The position numbers and the translations under genes were made by a program. The notes beneath the pieces were generated by a model. That model worked only from the letters and a program-made list of their open reading frames with translations. It was not told where the DNA came from and did not search any database. From Shewanella kaireitica (lineage in GTDB: Bacteria; Pseudomonadota; Gammaproteobacteria; Enterobacterales; Shewanellaceae), in contig NZ_JAKIKQ010000022.1 in assembly GCF_023284045.1 (NCBI RefSeq), forward strand, positions 1 through 64,000: 64,000 bases of DNA, given 5' to 3'. How positions within the stretch are numbered: the first letter of the stretch is position 1; every line of letters begins with the position of its first letter. Of the stretch, positions 45,423-53,244 are shown one piece after another.

Positions 45423-46859
45423 TTAAGCTGCTTTTGCTTCAGCAATTGCTGGCAAAGAATCTTTAGGGGCCTTAACAGTACGGAACACGTTGTATGCCAT
45501 TAAGAACATACCTGTCAGGAAGAAAACACCACCTAAGAAACGAACAAAGTAGAACGGGTAAGAGGCTTCTAAGCTTTCAACGAAGCTGTAAGTCAATGTA
45601 CCGTCAGAGTTAACTGCGCGCCACATCAGACCCTGCATTACGCCAGAGATCCACATTGAAACGATATAAAGAACAGTACCGATTGTTGCCAACCAGAAAT
45701 GAACGTTAATTAAGTTTGTGCTGTACATACGACCATGGCTAAACAGAACAGGTATCAAGTGATACAGAGAACCGATAGAAACCATAGCAACCCAACCCAA
45801 TGCACCAGAGTGAACATGACCAACAGTCCAATCAGTGTAATGCGATAGAGCGTTAACCGTCTTAATTGCCATCATCGGGCCTTCAAAGGTAGACATACCA
45901 TAGAAAGACAATGAAACAACTAGGAAACGCAGGATAGGGTCAGTACGTAGTTTGTGCCAAGCACCCGATAACGTCATGATACCGTTAATCATACCACCCC
46001 ATGAAGGAGCGAATAAAATCAGCGACATGACCATACCAAGTGATTGAGTCCAATCTGGAAGTGCTGTGTAATGTAGGTGGTGAGGACCAGCCCAGATGTA
46101 CAAAGCAATCAATGCCCAGAAGTGAACAATAGATAAACGATATGAATAAACAGGGCGACCCGCTTGCTTCGGTACGAAGTAGTACATCATACCCAAGAAG
46201 CCCGCTGTTAGTAAGAAACCAACCGCGTTATGGCCGTACCACCACTGAACCATTGCGTCGACTGCACCACTATAAAGTGAGTAGGACTTGGTCAGCGTTA
46301 GCGGAACTGCCATAGAGTTAACTATGTGCAACACTGCTACGGTGATAATGAAGGCACCAAAGAACCAGTTCGCCACATAAATGTGAGAAGTTGTTCGTTT
46401 AATGATGGTACCGAAGAACACCACTGCATACGCAACCCATACGATGGTAATTGCGATATCAATAGGCCATTCTAACTCAGCATATTCCTTACCACTTGTG
46501 ATACCAAGAGGCAGACTTATTGCTGCTGATAGAATAATGGCTTGCCATCCCCAAAACGTAAATGCGGCTAACTTAGGCGCAAAAAGTTTGGTTTGACAGG
46601 TGCGTTGAACGATATAATAGGATGTGGCAAAAAGGGCTGAAGTACCAAACGCGAAAATCACGGCGTTCGTATGTAGCGGTCGAAGACGACTATACGTTAA
46701 CCATGGAGTTTCAAAGTTTAGTTGCGGCCAGATTAACTGGGCTGCGATCAATACACCTACTGACATTCCAACAATTCCCCATAACACAGTTGTTAGGGCG
46801 AATTGACGGACAATAGTGTAGTTGTAATCAGCGCCTTGAGGCTGGGAATGGTTCATCAT
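45423..46859 (-). CDS. ccoN: cbb3 cytochrome c oxidase catalytic subunit CcoN
   Basis: Catalytic haem-copper oxidase subunit of the C family, 478 aa with about 12 TM helices. Visible metal-ligand segments include RLRPLHTNAVIFAFG, WWYGHNAVGF with the copper-site His, AGPHHLHYTALPDW, and VGHVHSGALGWVAM near the C-terminal haem ligands. It reduces oxygen at low concentration and pumps protons. It is the first gene of ccoNOQP, divergent from a lipoprotein gene, with an FNR box in the shared upstream region. Confidence 0.97.
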   Translation of the reverse strand: MMNHSQPQGADYNYTIVRQFALTTVLWGIVGMSVGVLIAAQLIWPQLNFETPWLTYSRLRPLHTNAVIFAFGTSALFATSYYIVQRTCQTKLFAPKLAAFTFWGWQAIILSAAISLPLGITSGKEYAELEWPIDIAITIVWVAYAVVFFGTIIKRTTSHIYVANWFFGAFIITVAVLHIVNSMAVPLTLTKSYSLYSGAVDAMVQWWYGHNAVGFLLTAGFLGMMYYFVPKQAGRPVYSYRLSIVHFWALIALYIWAGPHHLHYTALPDWTQSLGMVMSLILFAPSWGGMINGIMTLSGAWHKLRTDPILRFLVVSLSFYGMSTFEGPMMAIKTVNALSHYTDWTVGHVHSGALGWVAMVSIGSLYHLIPVLFSHGRMYSTNLINVHFWLATIGTVLYIVSMWISGVMQGLMWRAVNSDGTLTYSFVESLEASYPFYFVRFLGGVFFLTGMFLMAYNVFRTVKAPKDSLPAIAEAKAA

Positions 46860-47061
46860 ATTGCTTCCACTGCTTATTACTTATACTTATTATTGAGTAG
46901 AGTTAAACTCTACCCGGCAAAATGACACAAATTAGCGCTTCCCTACAGGGAATAAGTTGTCTGTGTCAATGTGTAACCTAGCATTTCATGAAGTAAACGC
47001 TAAGCAATGCAATGATACTTGAGCTATGTCAAAAAAGATAGGAATTAGGGCTATAGAAAAG

Positions 47062-47075
47062 TTGATCTAGATCAA
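47062..47075. promoter_or_regulatory. Perfect FNR/EtrA box between ccoN and a lipoprotein gene
   Basis: TTGATCTAGATCAA matches the consensus TTGATNNNNATCAA exactly and is a full palindrome. It lies 46 nt before the GTG of the plus-strand lipoprotein gene and about 200 nt before ccoN. The etrA gene itself is 7 kb away in the same window. Confidence 0.8.
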
Positions 47076-47121
47076 GCTACTCCATAGAATGTTAACAGAG
47101 TTAGTTAAAAGGTTATTTATT

Positions 47122-47586
47122 GTGCAAAATACTCACAAATCAATAGTATTGAGAGTTTTATCTCTGTGTTTAATTGGGTTATTGATTAGCGGTTGCGAAC
47201 CTAATGCTAACAAAAAAACAAACGTTTTTAAGGCCGACCCTAGTTTATGTAATTTTCAAATTGGCCCATGTACAAAGTCGGTTAATGACATTGATTTAGC
47301 CTTGAGCATCTCCCCTTGGAATACCCCAAGTGAAAAGCCCCTTACGCTAAATTTGACCAGTTCGACAAAGTTGGAAAACGTGAACGTCCGTATCGAAGGT
47401 AGAGATATGTTTATGGGGATTATCCCTGTCAATTTGACTGAGATAGGCAAAAATAGCTATCAAGCTCCATTAATCTACGGTTCGTGCAGCAGTGGTTACA
47501 TGGTTTGGCAAGCAATTGTAAGTTTTGAGGTGAATGGTATCGAGAAATTCACCATTTTTGAATTTTTAGCTGACAGCGATAGCTAA
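47122..47586 (+). CDS. Small lipoprotein, FixH-like C-terminal pattern, unknown function
   Basis: A 154-aa protein from the GTG at 47122 (AAAGG about 10 nt upstream); an ATG at 47089 in frame lacks a ribosome-binding site. The signal peptide ends in the lipobox LLISGC (Cys25). The mature part has Cys43, Cys50, the motif RDMFMG (Met96, Met98) and GSCSSGYMVW (Cys122, Met127). The closing half, with a beta-strand pattern ending in an aromatic F-x-F, resembles YtkA/FixH-type domains. Divergence from ccoN across an EtrA box suggests an oxidase-related role, possibly copper binding; this is inference. I do not recognise a named family. Confidence 0.75.
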   Translation: MQNTHKSIVLRVLSLCLIGLLISGCEPNANKKTNVFKADPSLCNFQIGPCTKSVNDIDLALSISPWNTPSEKPLTLNLTSSTKLENVNVRIEGRDMFMGIIPVNLTEIGKNSYQAPLIYGSCSSGYMVWQAIVSFEVNGIEKFTIFEFLADSDS

Positions 47587-47779
47587 TCTATAAGAGTTAT
47601 TTGTGCGAGTACTATGTGGTTAGTATATAAGCGAATAGCACCGAACTTCTCTAGACAATAGATAAACAAGTGATCTCTAAAAAGAGGTATAGATCTAACT
47701 ACCAACAACACGCTATTGATAATTATTCTCATTTGGGTATATTGGGTTTACAGTTAATATCTTATCGGTAGAGAACCAC

Positions 47780-48013
47780 ATGGAAGCCAGTAACAAACAC
47801 CTCAATATTAGTATCCCACAGCAAAAGATTGCGCAATTAATCCAGCAAGGACATCTATGCGCTGCCGACTTTAGGTGCTTGGATTCGGAATCAAAAAATA
47901 CTGTTTGGCAACTTTGTCTCTGGTGCTGTGAGAAACGTATAAGCTGTAATCAGCAATGTGCCAGCGAATGTAATAGCCTGTGTTCATCAAAAATTAAGGT
48001 CACTACCAGCTAA
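47780..48013 (+). CDS. Cys-rich small hypothetical protein
   Basis: A 77-aa frame with nine cysteines (27, 33, 46, 49, 50, 56, 60, 64, 68), eight of them in the second half, spaced like a metal-binding or zinc-ribbon module. There is no signal peptide or TM helix. The ribosome-binding site is weak. It sits 62 nt before the recombinase on the same strand, so it may be co-transcribed with it. I do not recognise the family; the regular Cys spacing argues against a chance ORF. Confidence 0.6.
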   Translation: MEASNKHLNISIPQQKIAQLIQQGHLCAADFRCLDSESKNTVWQLCLWCCEKRISCNQQCASECNSLCSSKIKVTTS

Positions 48014-48075
48014 ATAAAAAAATAGCCTTATATAGAGAACAACACTACTCAAGAAACATCTAACTGATTAATATA

Positions 48076-49401
48076 GTGCAATTAATAAGTATTCCAAGCG
48101 ACTCAACAATGCAACTTCCAATTGTAATGCCACTCTTCGACTCTATCGAGTACCTTGAAAATGGTAATCCAATAGTCAACCAACGTATTACTCAACTCTC
48201 TTTAAGCGGCATTGAAGACGCCAGTGTTGTATTTGAACATGCCAGCGACTGGCTAGCAGAACAAAAGTATTGCGAAAATAACTATAAAGCTTACCGCAGT
48301 GAATTAACCACTTTTCTACATTGGTGTTTTGACGTTGCAGAGCAAGATCTGGTTAAGATTGGCCGCAAAGAAATTAGTAAATATGTAGAATATTGTCAGT
48401 CTCCGCCTCTAAATCTAATTGGCTATTATAATGTCGCGCAGTTTAAAGCGGAGAAGGGGAGTTCACTGCGAACGCCAAACCCACAATGGTTGCCTTTTCG
48501 CGGTAAGAAGACTGCAGATAAAATTCAACCTTATGTGTTAACTGAAAGTGCCTTAAAAACCAAAATTGCCATTTTATCTTCTTTCTATGCCTATTTAATG
48601 AGTGAAGATTATGTAGAGAAGAACCCCGCGCAGATGTGGCTGAATAAAAGCAGGTTTGCTTCAAATAAGAAGTATCGTCTTGATAACGACGGTGACAATC
48701 AACTCGCTTTTACCGAGTTGCAATGGTCTTACGTTATTTCAACAGTCACCGAGTTAGCCAAAGAGCAACCAGAAACCCATCAACGTAGTTTGTTTTTAAT
48801 TAAACTAATTTATAGCTGTTATCTAAGAGTATCTGAGGTCGCAGCAAGAGCAGGGTACTCGCCAGTCATGGCGCAATTTAAACGTAATCCACAAACAGGT
48901 ATTTGGAGCTTTCATATTCCATCAAGTAAAGGTGGTAAGCGTCGTACCGTTTCTATATCTAATGCATTGCTTGAGGCGTTAGTGGAGTACAGACATTATT
49001 TAGGTCTAGTAGATTACCCGAAGTCAAATGAGCAGCACCCACTTATTATTAGACAAAGAGCAGCAGGACGAGGCAGGGAAGTTGGCTGTATTAATGCAAA
49101 CCTCGGGATCCGCCAAATAAGAGAAGAAGTTGATAAGATCATCGTACTTGCAGCGATAAGTGCCGAAAATGACGGCTTTTTCGAAGATGGTGCACAGATG
49201 AGGCAACTGAGCATCCACAATATACGCCATACAGGGATCACTCATGACATCAATATTCATGGCAGGCCACTATCTCATGTGCAAGCTGATGCTGGTCATG
49301 AAAGCATAGATACCACATCACAATATTTGCACACCACACAGATTGAGCGTCATCAAAGTGGCCAAAATAAACCGTTAGATAACCTCCAAGGTATTGAGTA
49401 A
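48076..49401 (+). CDS. Tyrosine recombinase / integrase
   Basis: A 441-aa site-specific recombinase. The N-terminal SAM-like core-binding domain covers about 50-180. The catalytic domain has Arg251 (SCYLRVSEVAARAG), Lys285/288 (SSKGGKRRTVSIS), the HxxR box H381-R384 (HNIRHTGITHD), His408 (AGHESIDTT) and Tyr417 (SQYLHT). All catalytic residues are intact. The GTG at 48076 is the longest start; an ATG at 48109 is an alternative, and neither has a good ribosome-binding site. It is not next to a tRNA. It marks the left side of the accessory segment. Confidence 0.9.
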   Translation: MQLISIPSDSTMQLPIVMPLFDSIEYLENGNPIVNQRITQLSLSGIEDASVVFEHASDWLAEQKYCENNYKAYRSELTTFLHWCFDVAEQDLVKIGRKEISKYVEYCQSPPLNLIGYYNVAQFKAEKGSSLRTPNPQWLPFRGKKTADKIQPYVLTESALKTKIAILSSFYAYLMSEDYVEKNPAQMWLNKSRFASNKKYRLDNDGDNQLAFTELQWSYVISTVTELAKEQPETHQRSLFLIKLIYSCYLRVSEVAARAGYSPVMAQFKRNPQTGIWSFHIPSSKGGKRRTVSISNALLEALVEYRHYLGLVDYPKSNEQHPLIIRQRAAGRGREVGCINANLGIRQIREEVDKIIVLAAISAENDGFFEDGAQMRQLSIHNIRHTGITHDINIHGRPLSHVQADAGHESIDTTSQYLHTTQIERHQSGQNKPLDNLQGIE

Positions 49402-49444
49402 AGAAAGTTTAAATATCAACAAAGCACTAATTATTTCATATGGC

Positions 49445-49476
49445 TGAATGCCGATAAGTGACATTATCGGCATTCA
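49445..49476. repeat. Perfect 13-bp-stem hairpin downstream of the recombinase
   Basis: TGAATGCCGATAA (49445-49457), loop GTGACA and TTATCGGCATTCA (49464-49476) form a perfect hairpin. A T-tract is lacking, so it is a poor classical terminator. A diverged relative lies at 50469-50495. Confidence 0.65.
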
Positions 49477-50468
49477 ACTAAAAACGCCAATTCACACTTA
49501 TAAAGGACGCTCATAATTACCGTTATCCAAGTATGAACAATGAGTCATTGCAGATTTTCATCCTTATATAATTAAAGATGAGTAAGAATAGCGTAGTACG
49601 TTAGCCTTCTCGAATAGGCAGTTAAATTTGTCGCTATCGATTGCTTTGATTCAGATGCAGCTAGCACTCTAGAGTAAGTGCAGTCAGGTTATACAGTCCG
49701 CTAAATCTTATTTTAAAACGGCAGTAAACTGAGGATTTGGCCGTATAAAAACACTAAGAACCTCGAAACGATAAAAATAAGAAATGTATGTAAAACCTTA
49801 GACATGCATTCAAACCTTGCAAAGCAAGTTGAAGGCATTAGCCGCATGGATGATCCCAATATAAGTCGCTGCCAATCAAATACGCAATCACTTAAGTTCT
49901 ATGTACGCCAAAGATTAAGTCGATTATCTACACGTTAAAGTTATTAATCTTAATAGGTGTTTAGCGTTTAGTTTGCAGTGAACAGAATTCCTAGTGTAGA
50001 CACGATTAGATTCATATGTGCAAATTGAAAGCGCTGTACTGTAAATACGAGGCTCGGTTCAGTAAACTTTCTGACATTCAGGTTAGATGAATATTAATCA
50101 ACTAATCGCTTCAGCTAACCGTTTCGAATCCGTTGTTACTGGCTATAGTTAAGTATCGCTTATACAACTTGGCGTTATCTGAAGTGAAAGATACTAAAAC
50201 CAAAGCAAGTAGTTTGATAGAGCTAAAATGTAGCGTGCGCTGTGTGGCTGCTTTGCAAGTTTGCTAGGCTTACTACTGCAGAATCTACACAGCAGCCGGT
50301 CAAAATGCTGTAGATTTCGGTTTAAGTAGCAATAAAAGGTACATGTAAACAAAGAGCTAGTGATGATGCTTACAAAGAGTAGGTTGCAGCTTCTGCTATA
50401 CTGAAGCCTTTACCTGTACATGTTATTTAACATAATATACATTGTGCGCATTTGCCTGTGGATATAAA

Positions 50469-50495
50469 GATGCCGATAATGTGATTATCAGGATT
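50469..50495. repeat. Diverged relative of the hairpin at 49445
   Basis: GATGCCGATAAT-GTG-ATTATCAGGATT shares the 10-mer ATGCCGATAA, the central GTGA and a TTATC arm with the hairpin at 49445, but the second arm has drifted. The two copies are 1.02 kb apart in direct orientation. Confidence 0.45.
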
Positions 50496-50797
50496 TGTTT
50501 GTCATTCTCTCTGCGCTCAGACTTCGCTCGACGTCGTTCCATACCATTCCTGTAGCCTCAACGGAGTTTTAGTTTCCTGCGACTACATTAGACAAGCTTT
50601 CAAGTTTCGGAAAAGTACCAGCTTTTAACTAACCGCTAAGCCTATGATGCCGCAAACCGCAGGAATACAATTAGCGACGTACACCACACCCGCAGCAATG
50701 GCCACTAATGACAAATGAAAAGTCCTGAAGGGATAGTTAGCGCCTCACAGCGTTATTCTTTCGGTACTGTAGGTATACGCGTATTTTAGGCATAAAA

Positions 50798-50825
50798 AAA
50801 CCGTACCCGTTAACTGGTACGGTTT
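50798..50825 (-). terminator. Terminator of the ATPase/TOPRIM cassette
   Basis: AAACCGTACC (50798-50807) and GGTACGGTTT (50816-50825) with a run of Ts on the minus strand, 15 nt after the TOPRIM gene stop. Confidence 0.85.
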
Positions 50826-50839
50826 GTAGGAAAAACTTA

Positions 50840-51346
50840 TTAACTATTACTTATTATTTTTCTTAACGAAACAATCTGAGGTTTAGTTGTTTTGTCTAAT
50901 ACCGCTTTAGGAAAAGCTTTAGCATAACTAGTTTTTGAAGTCGATGTTCCTGTTAAATGTGGCTTTAGAGCAGCTTTACAGGCTTTATTAGTCTTCCCAG
51001 CTTTACATCCTAAAACCTCAAGTAGCATTCCTTCAAGACAAATAGGACTAGCTTGAATTATTACGACTTTATGTACCCTTGCCTTATCGAAATCTTTTTG
51101 TTCTACTTTAACGTCTGAGTCGATAAGAACATACTTCTTGTCAAACTCTGCTTCCCTAACTTGTATAGCGCAATCTATAACGTCTTTAGGACTCCCCCCA
51201 CTACCGGCTTTGATCGTTACATGCTGATTAGTTTCCCTGTCATCGTAGAGCGTTTTCATGTAACTAAGAAAGGCCTCATCATCCGGCCCTTCGCCTACAA
51301 TAAGTAGAGATGCTAATTTTATTCTTCTAAGTTTCTTCCTTGTCAT
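50840..51346 (-). CDS. RloB-like TOPRIM-type protein, putative defence effector
   Basis: A 168-aa cytoplasmic protein. The N-terminal LLIVGEGPDDEAFLSYM has the Glu19 typical of TOPRIM/RloB folds, YVLIDSDV has the D76-x-D78 metal-binding pair, and SPICLEGMLLEVLG matches the RloB-type segment before the C-terminal helix. These residues suggest a metal-dependent nuclease. It starts 5 nt after the ATPase gene, so they are one operon. The pair resembles RloA/RloB and the AbiLi/AbiLii abortive-infection proteins. The family call rests on motifs seen by eye, and the function is not demonstrated. Confidence 0.72.
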   Translation of the reverse strand: MTRKKLRRIKLASLLIVGEGPDDEAFLSYMKTLYDDRETNQHVTIKAGSGGSPKDVIDCAIQVREAEFDKKYVLIDSDVKVEQKDFDKARVHKVVIIQASPICLEGMLLEVLGCKAGKTNKACKAALKPHLTGTSTSKTSYAKAFPKAVLDKTTKPQIVSLRKIISNS

Positions 51347-51351
51347 AGTAT

Positions 51352-52554
51352 TTAAAAGTTAGGTATTCCACCCAACGCTCCAGCTTGATATTTGCCATAA
51401 ATATTATCATCAGCTCTCAAACCAACGACTTCATCTAATCTCCAAGATTCACTTTTATTATCGATCTTTTCAACAAGGTAGAGCTGATGCTTTTTTAGCG
51501 TATTTAAAATTTCATTGCTATGGCAAGTGAATATTAACTGAGCATTATAAGGGTTTGTATGTTTAAACTTAAACATTTCAATAACCTTGATTAGCATATG
51601 TAAGTGCAGATCATTATCGATTTCATCTAACACAGCCAAACCACCAGACTCTAGTACAGGTAAGATCTGTCTAAGAAGAACATAGATTGCTTTAGTACCA
51701 CTAGACTCTTCAAAAAAAGGAAGTTCAAAGCTTTCTTCATTTGAACCATGAACACCTACTGGCATGAAAAGTGTTTCTTCATTACCTTTTTCATTATGAC
51801 CTTTAACTTTTTTGACCTTTACTGATGATAAACCAAGGTCAAGTTGGCAGATCAAATCTACGGCCTTTTTGCTCAGTTTTTTGTTTTTGCTATAGAATTC
51901 TGCACTGTCGAAAAGATCAGATTCGTGGAAGTTATCTCTTCCACTGGAGTTAATGTTAAATGACACATTATTAAAATACTTAACGATCTTTCTTGCAACG
52001 ACAGAACCAAATGCATCAGCAGCACACAAAAAAGAAACGTTGTGCTTTACCTTACTCTCTTGCTTAGGCGCAAAGTCAAAGCCTTTCGTTTTATATTTGT
52101 ATGAAAAAGAATCACCAAGAGCGTCCTCTATATCTCTTGTAAATATATAACTATATAAGTGACTGGTTTTTCTAAAAAGCGATTCATGAATGACTTTTTC
52201 TTTCGTTGCCACCAATTTGTATCGATACTTTTCCTCACCAATATAAAACTCTAATGCAAATGTAGACTCTTCATCTTGATGTAGCTTATGCGGATTAAAA
52301 GCAATGGTCTGGTCTTCATCTGATGCCTGCACAAATGACTTTGTGATAAACCAACTTAAAAAAGCAAATGGCCTTAATAATTGAGTTTTTCCTGAGCCGT
52401 TTGCGCCAGAGATAGCGATAACTTTGTTAATTCGTGTGCCGGCAGGTAAATCGATATCATAGTATGAATGGCTCGGCTTTTTACCAACTTCGAAAGAAAC
52501 TTCTGTTTCTTCATAAAAGGAATAAAAATTAGAAAAGCTAATTTTACTAAACAT
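51352..52554 (-). CDS. AAA_21-type ABC-like ATPase (RloA/AbiLi-like)
   Basis: A 400-aa SMC/OLD-like ATPase. Walker A is GANGSGKT (50-57), the signature-like SSGTK is at 284-288, Walker B LAVLDE at 306-311, and the switch His345 is in IFTCHSNEIL. The C-terminus ends GKYQAGALGGIPNF, typical of RloA-type members of AAA_21. No nuclease domain is fused on; the TOPRIM function is in the next gene. This split layout fits two-gene antiphage systems. A TATAAT box lies at 52615-52620 on the minus strand. Vertical housekeeping function is unlikely given the neighbouring recombinase. Confidence 0.85.
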   Translation of the reverse strand: MFSKISFSNFYSFYEETEVSFEVGKKPSHSYYDIDLPAGTRINKVIAISGANGSGKTQLLRPFAFLSWFITKSFVQASDEDQTIAFNPHKLHQDEESTFALEFYIGEEKYRYKLVATKEKVIHESLFRKTSHLYSYIFTRDIEDALGDSFSYKYKTKGFDFAPKQESKVKHNVSFLCAADAFGSVVARKIVKYFNNVSFNINSSGRDNFHESDLFDSAEFYSKNKKLSKKAVDLICQLDLGLSSVKVKKVKGHNEKGNEETLFMPVGVHGSNEESFELPFFEESSGTKAIYVLLRQILPVLESGGLAVLDEIDNDLHLHMLIKVIEMFKFKHTNPYNAQLIFTCHSNEILNTLKKHQLYLVEKIDNKSESWRLDEVVGLRADDNIYGKYQAGALGGIPNF

Positions 52555-52614
52555 AGTAAGCCTCTTTGAACGTATTTTTGTTGATTATGCAGTACGATGG
52601 TGTTGGTTACAATG

Positions 52615-52620
52615 ATTATA
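52615..52620 (-). promoter_or_regulatory. Candidate -10 box of the ATPase/TOPRIM operon
   Basis: TATAAT read on the minus strand, about 60 nt upstream of the ATPase start. No good -35 hexamer is seen at 16-18 nt, so the promoter is weak or activator-dependent. Confidence 0.4.
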
Positions 52621-52704
52621 GTTATTAATTTAGAGTTTACCCCTTTAAATTTCCCTTTCTCACAATACCCGTCATATCATCCCTTTCTACGAAATCCAAA
52701 GGCT

Positions 52705-52866
52705 TTATCCTGTCACCTCGGAAACATGCAGATCTAGTTCTTTGGCGACTATCTTGCGATCATCGGCGCGCTTGAGTCGACCCGTTCTAAAAAGTGTCGC
52801 GTTACTAATGGCTGTTTTATTTGATTCTGCGGGGCGTTGAGTTATGACAAAGTTGGCGATAAACCA
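52705..52866 (-). pseudogene. Possible C-terminal fragment of a lost gene
   Basis: A 53-codon stop-to-stop frame on the minus strand without a start codon. Its translation is protein-like and ends RADDRKIVAKELDLHVSEVTG-stop, with the mixed charge and helical pattern of a folded C-terminus. It could be the remnant of a gene displaced when the ATPase cassette arrived, or chance. I cannot name a family. Confidence 0.3.
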
Positions 52867-52908
52867 CTAGTACGGACTTTACGGATAAGTTGGCCTCCCG
52901 TAAAAACA

Positions 52909-52938
52909 AAACCCCAATAACTGCAGTTATTGGGGTTT
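52909..52938. terminator. Terminator, perfect 30-bp palindrome
   Basis: AAACCCCAATAACTG joins directly to its complement CAGTTATTGGGGTTT. It lies 36 nt after the stop of the minus-strand gene at 52975 and can act in either direction. Confidence 0.8.
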
Positions 52939-52974
52939 CAGTAGAACTAAGCTAATAGATGATTATCGCTACGG

Positions 52975-53244
52975 TTAATCTTCCATCCAATCTAAATTTG
53001 GCAATGCATCTAGATGCTGGGCGTAACGTGCTTGGTTGAACGATGCGTTATTTTCCATAACGTCACTGACCTCTATTGCTAATGCGCAAGCCATCCACTG
53101 AATAGCCTCTTCACGAGGTGTGCCGGTCATAACTAAACGCATTAAAGTTTCTTTGACTTTTCTTGGCTCGCCGTCAGCGATTTGGTTTTCGATTGTTTCA
53201 ATTAGTGTTGCTTCAGTCATGTAGCTGTCTTGCTCTGTGTCCAT
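52975..53244 (-). CDS. Small acidic conserved-type hypothetical protein
   Basis: An 89-aa acidic soluble protein, mostly helical, with no signal or TM segment. The body TEATLIETIENQIADGEPRKV, the PREEAIQWMACALAIEVSDV helix and the C-terminal LDWMED look like an ordinary conserved gammaproteobacterial protein, not a chance frame. I do not know its function. The start may be the ATG at 53220 (MTEATLIETI) instead of 53244. It is followed by a strong terminator. Confidence 0.75.
   Translation of the reverse strand: MDTEQDSYMTEATLIETIENQIADGEPRKVKETLMRLVMTGTPREEAIQWMACALAIEVSDVMENNASFNQARYAQHLDALPNLDWMED

Larger units (their letters stand above)
49402..50839. other. 1.4-kb stretch without a recognisable gene
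   Basis: No frame of 60 codons or more exists on either strand between the recombinase and the ATPase/TOPRIM pair. I see a perfect hairpin right after the recombinase (49445-49476), a related imperfect hairpin at 50469, a small inverted repeat AATCTACACAGCA with TGCTGTAGATT (about 50281-50317), and the terminator at 50798. It could be a decayed gene region, recombination-site DNA, or host to an untranslated RNA. Confidence 0.6.
52555..52974. other. Gap between ATPase operon and the 52975 gene
   Basis: This 420-bp gap holds the candidate promoter near 52615, the possible coding remnant at 52705-52866 and the terminator at 52909. I recognise nothing else. Confidence 0.6.

Noticed and set aside
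50725..50760. AGCGCCTCACAGCGTTAT-type sequence reminiscent of an integron attC site
   Set aside because: The required paired core sites are absent, and the recombinase here lacks the integron-specific insertion as far as I can see.
50840..52974. Retron or Septu assignment for the ATPase pair
   Set aside because: There is no reverse transcriptase and no HNH nuclease motif. The second protein has TOPRIM/RloB-type acidic motifs instead.
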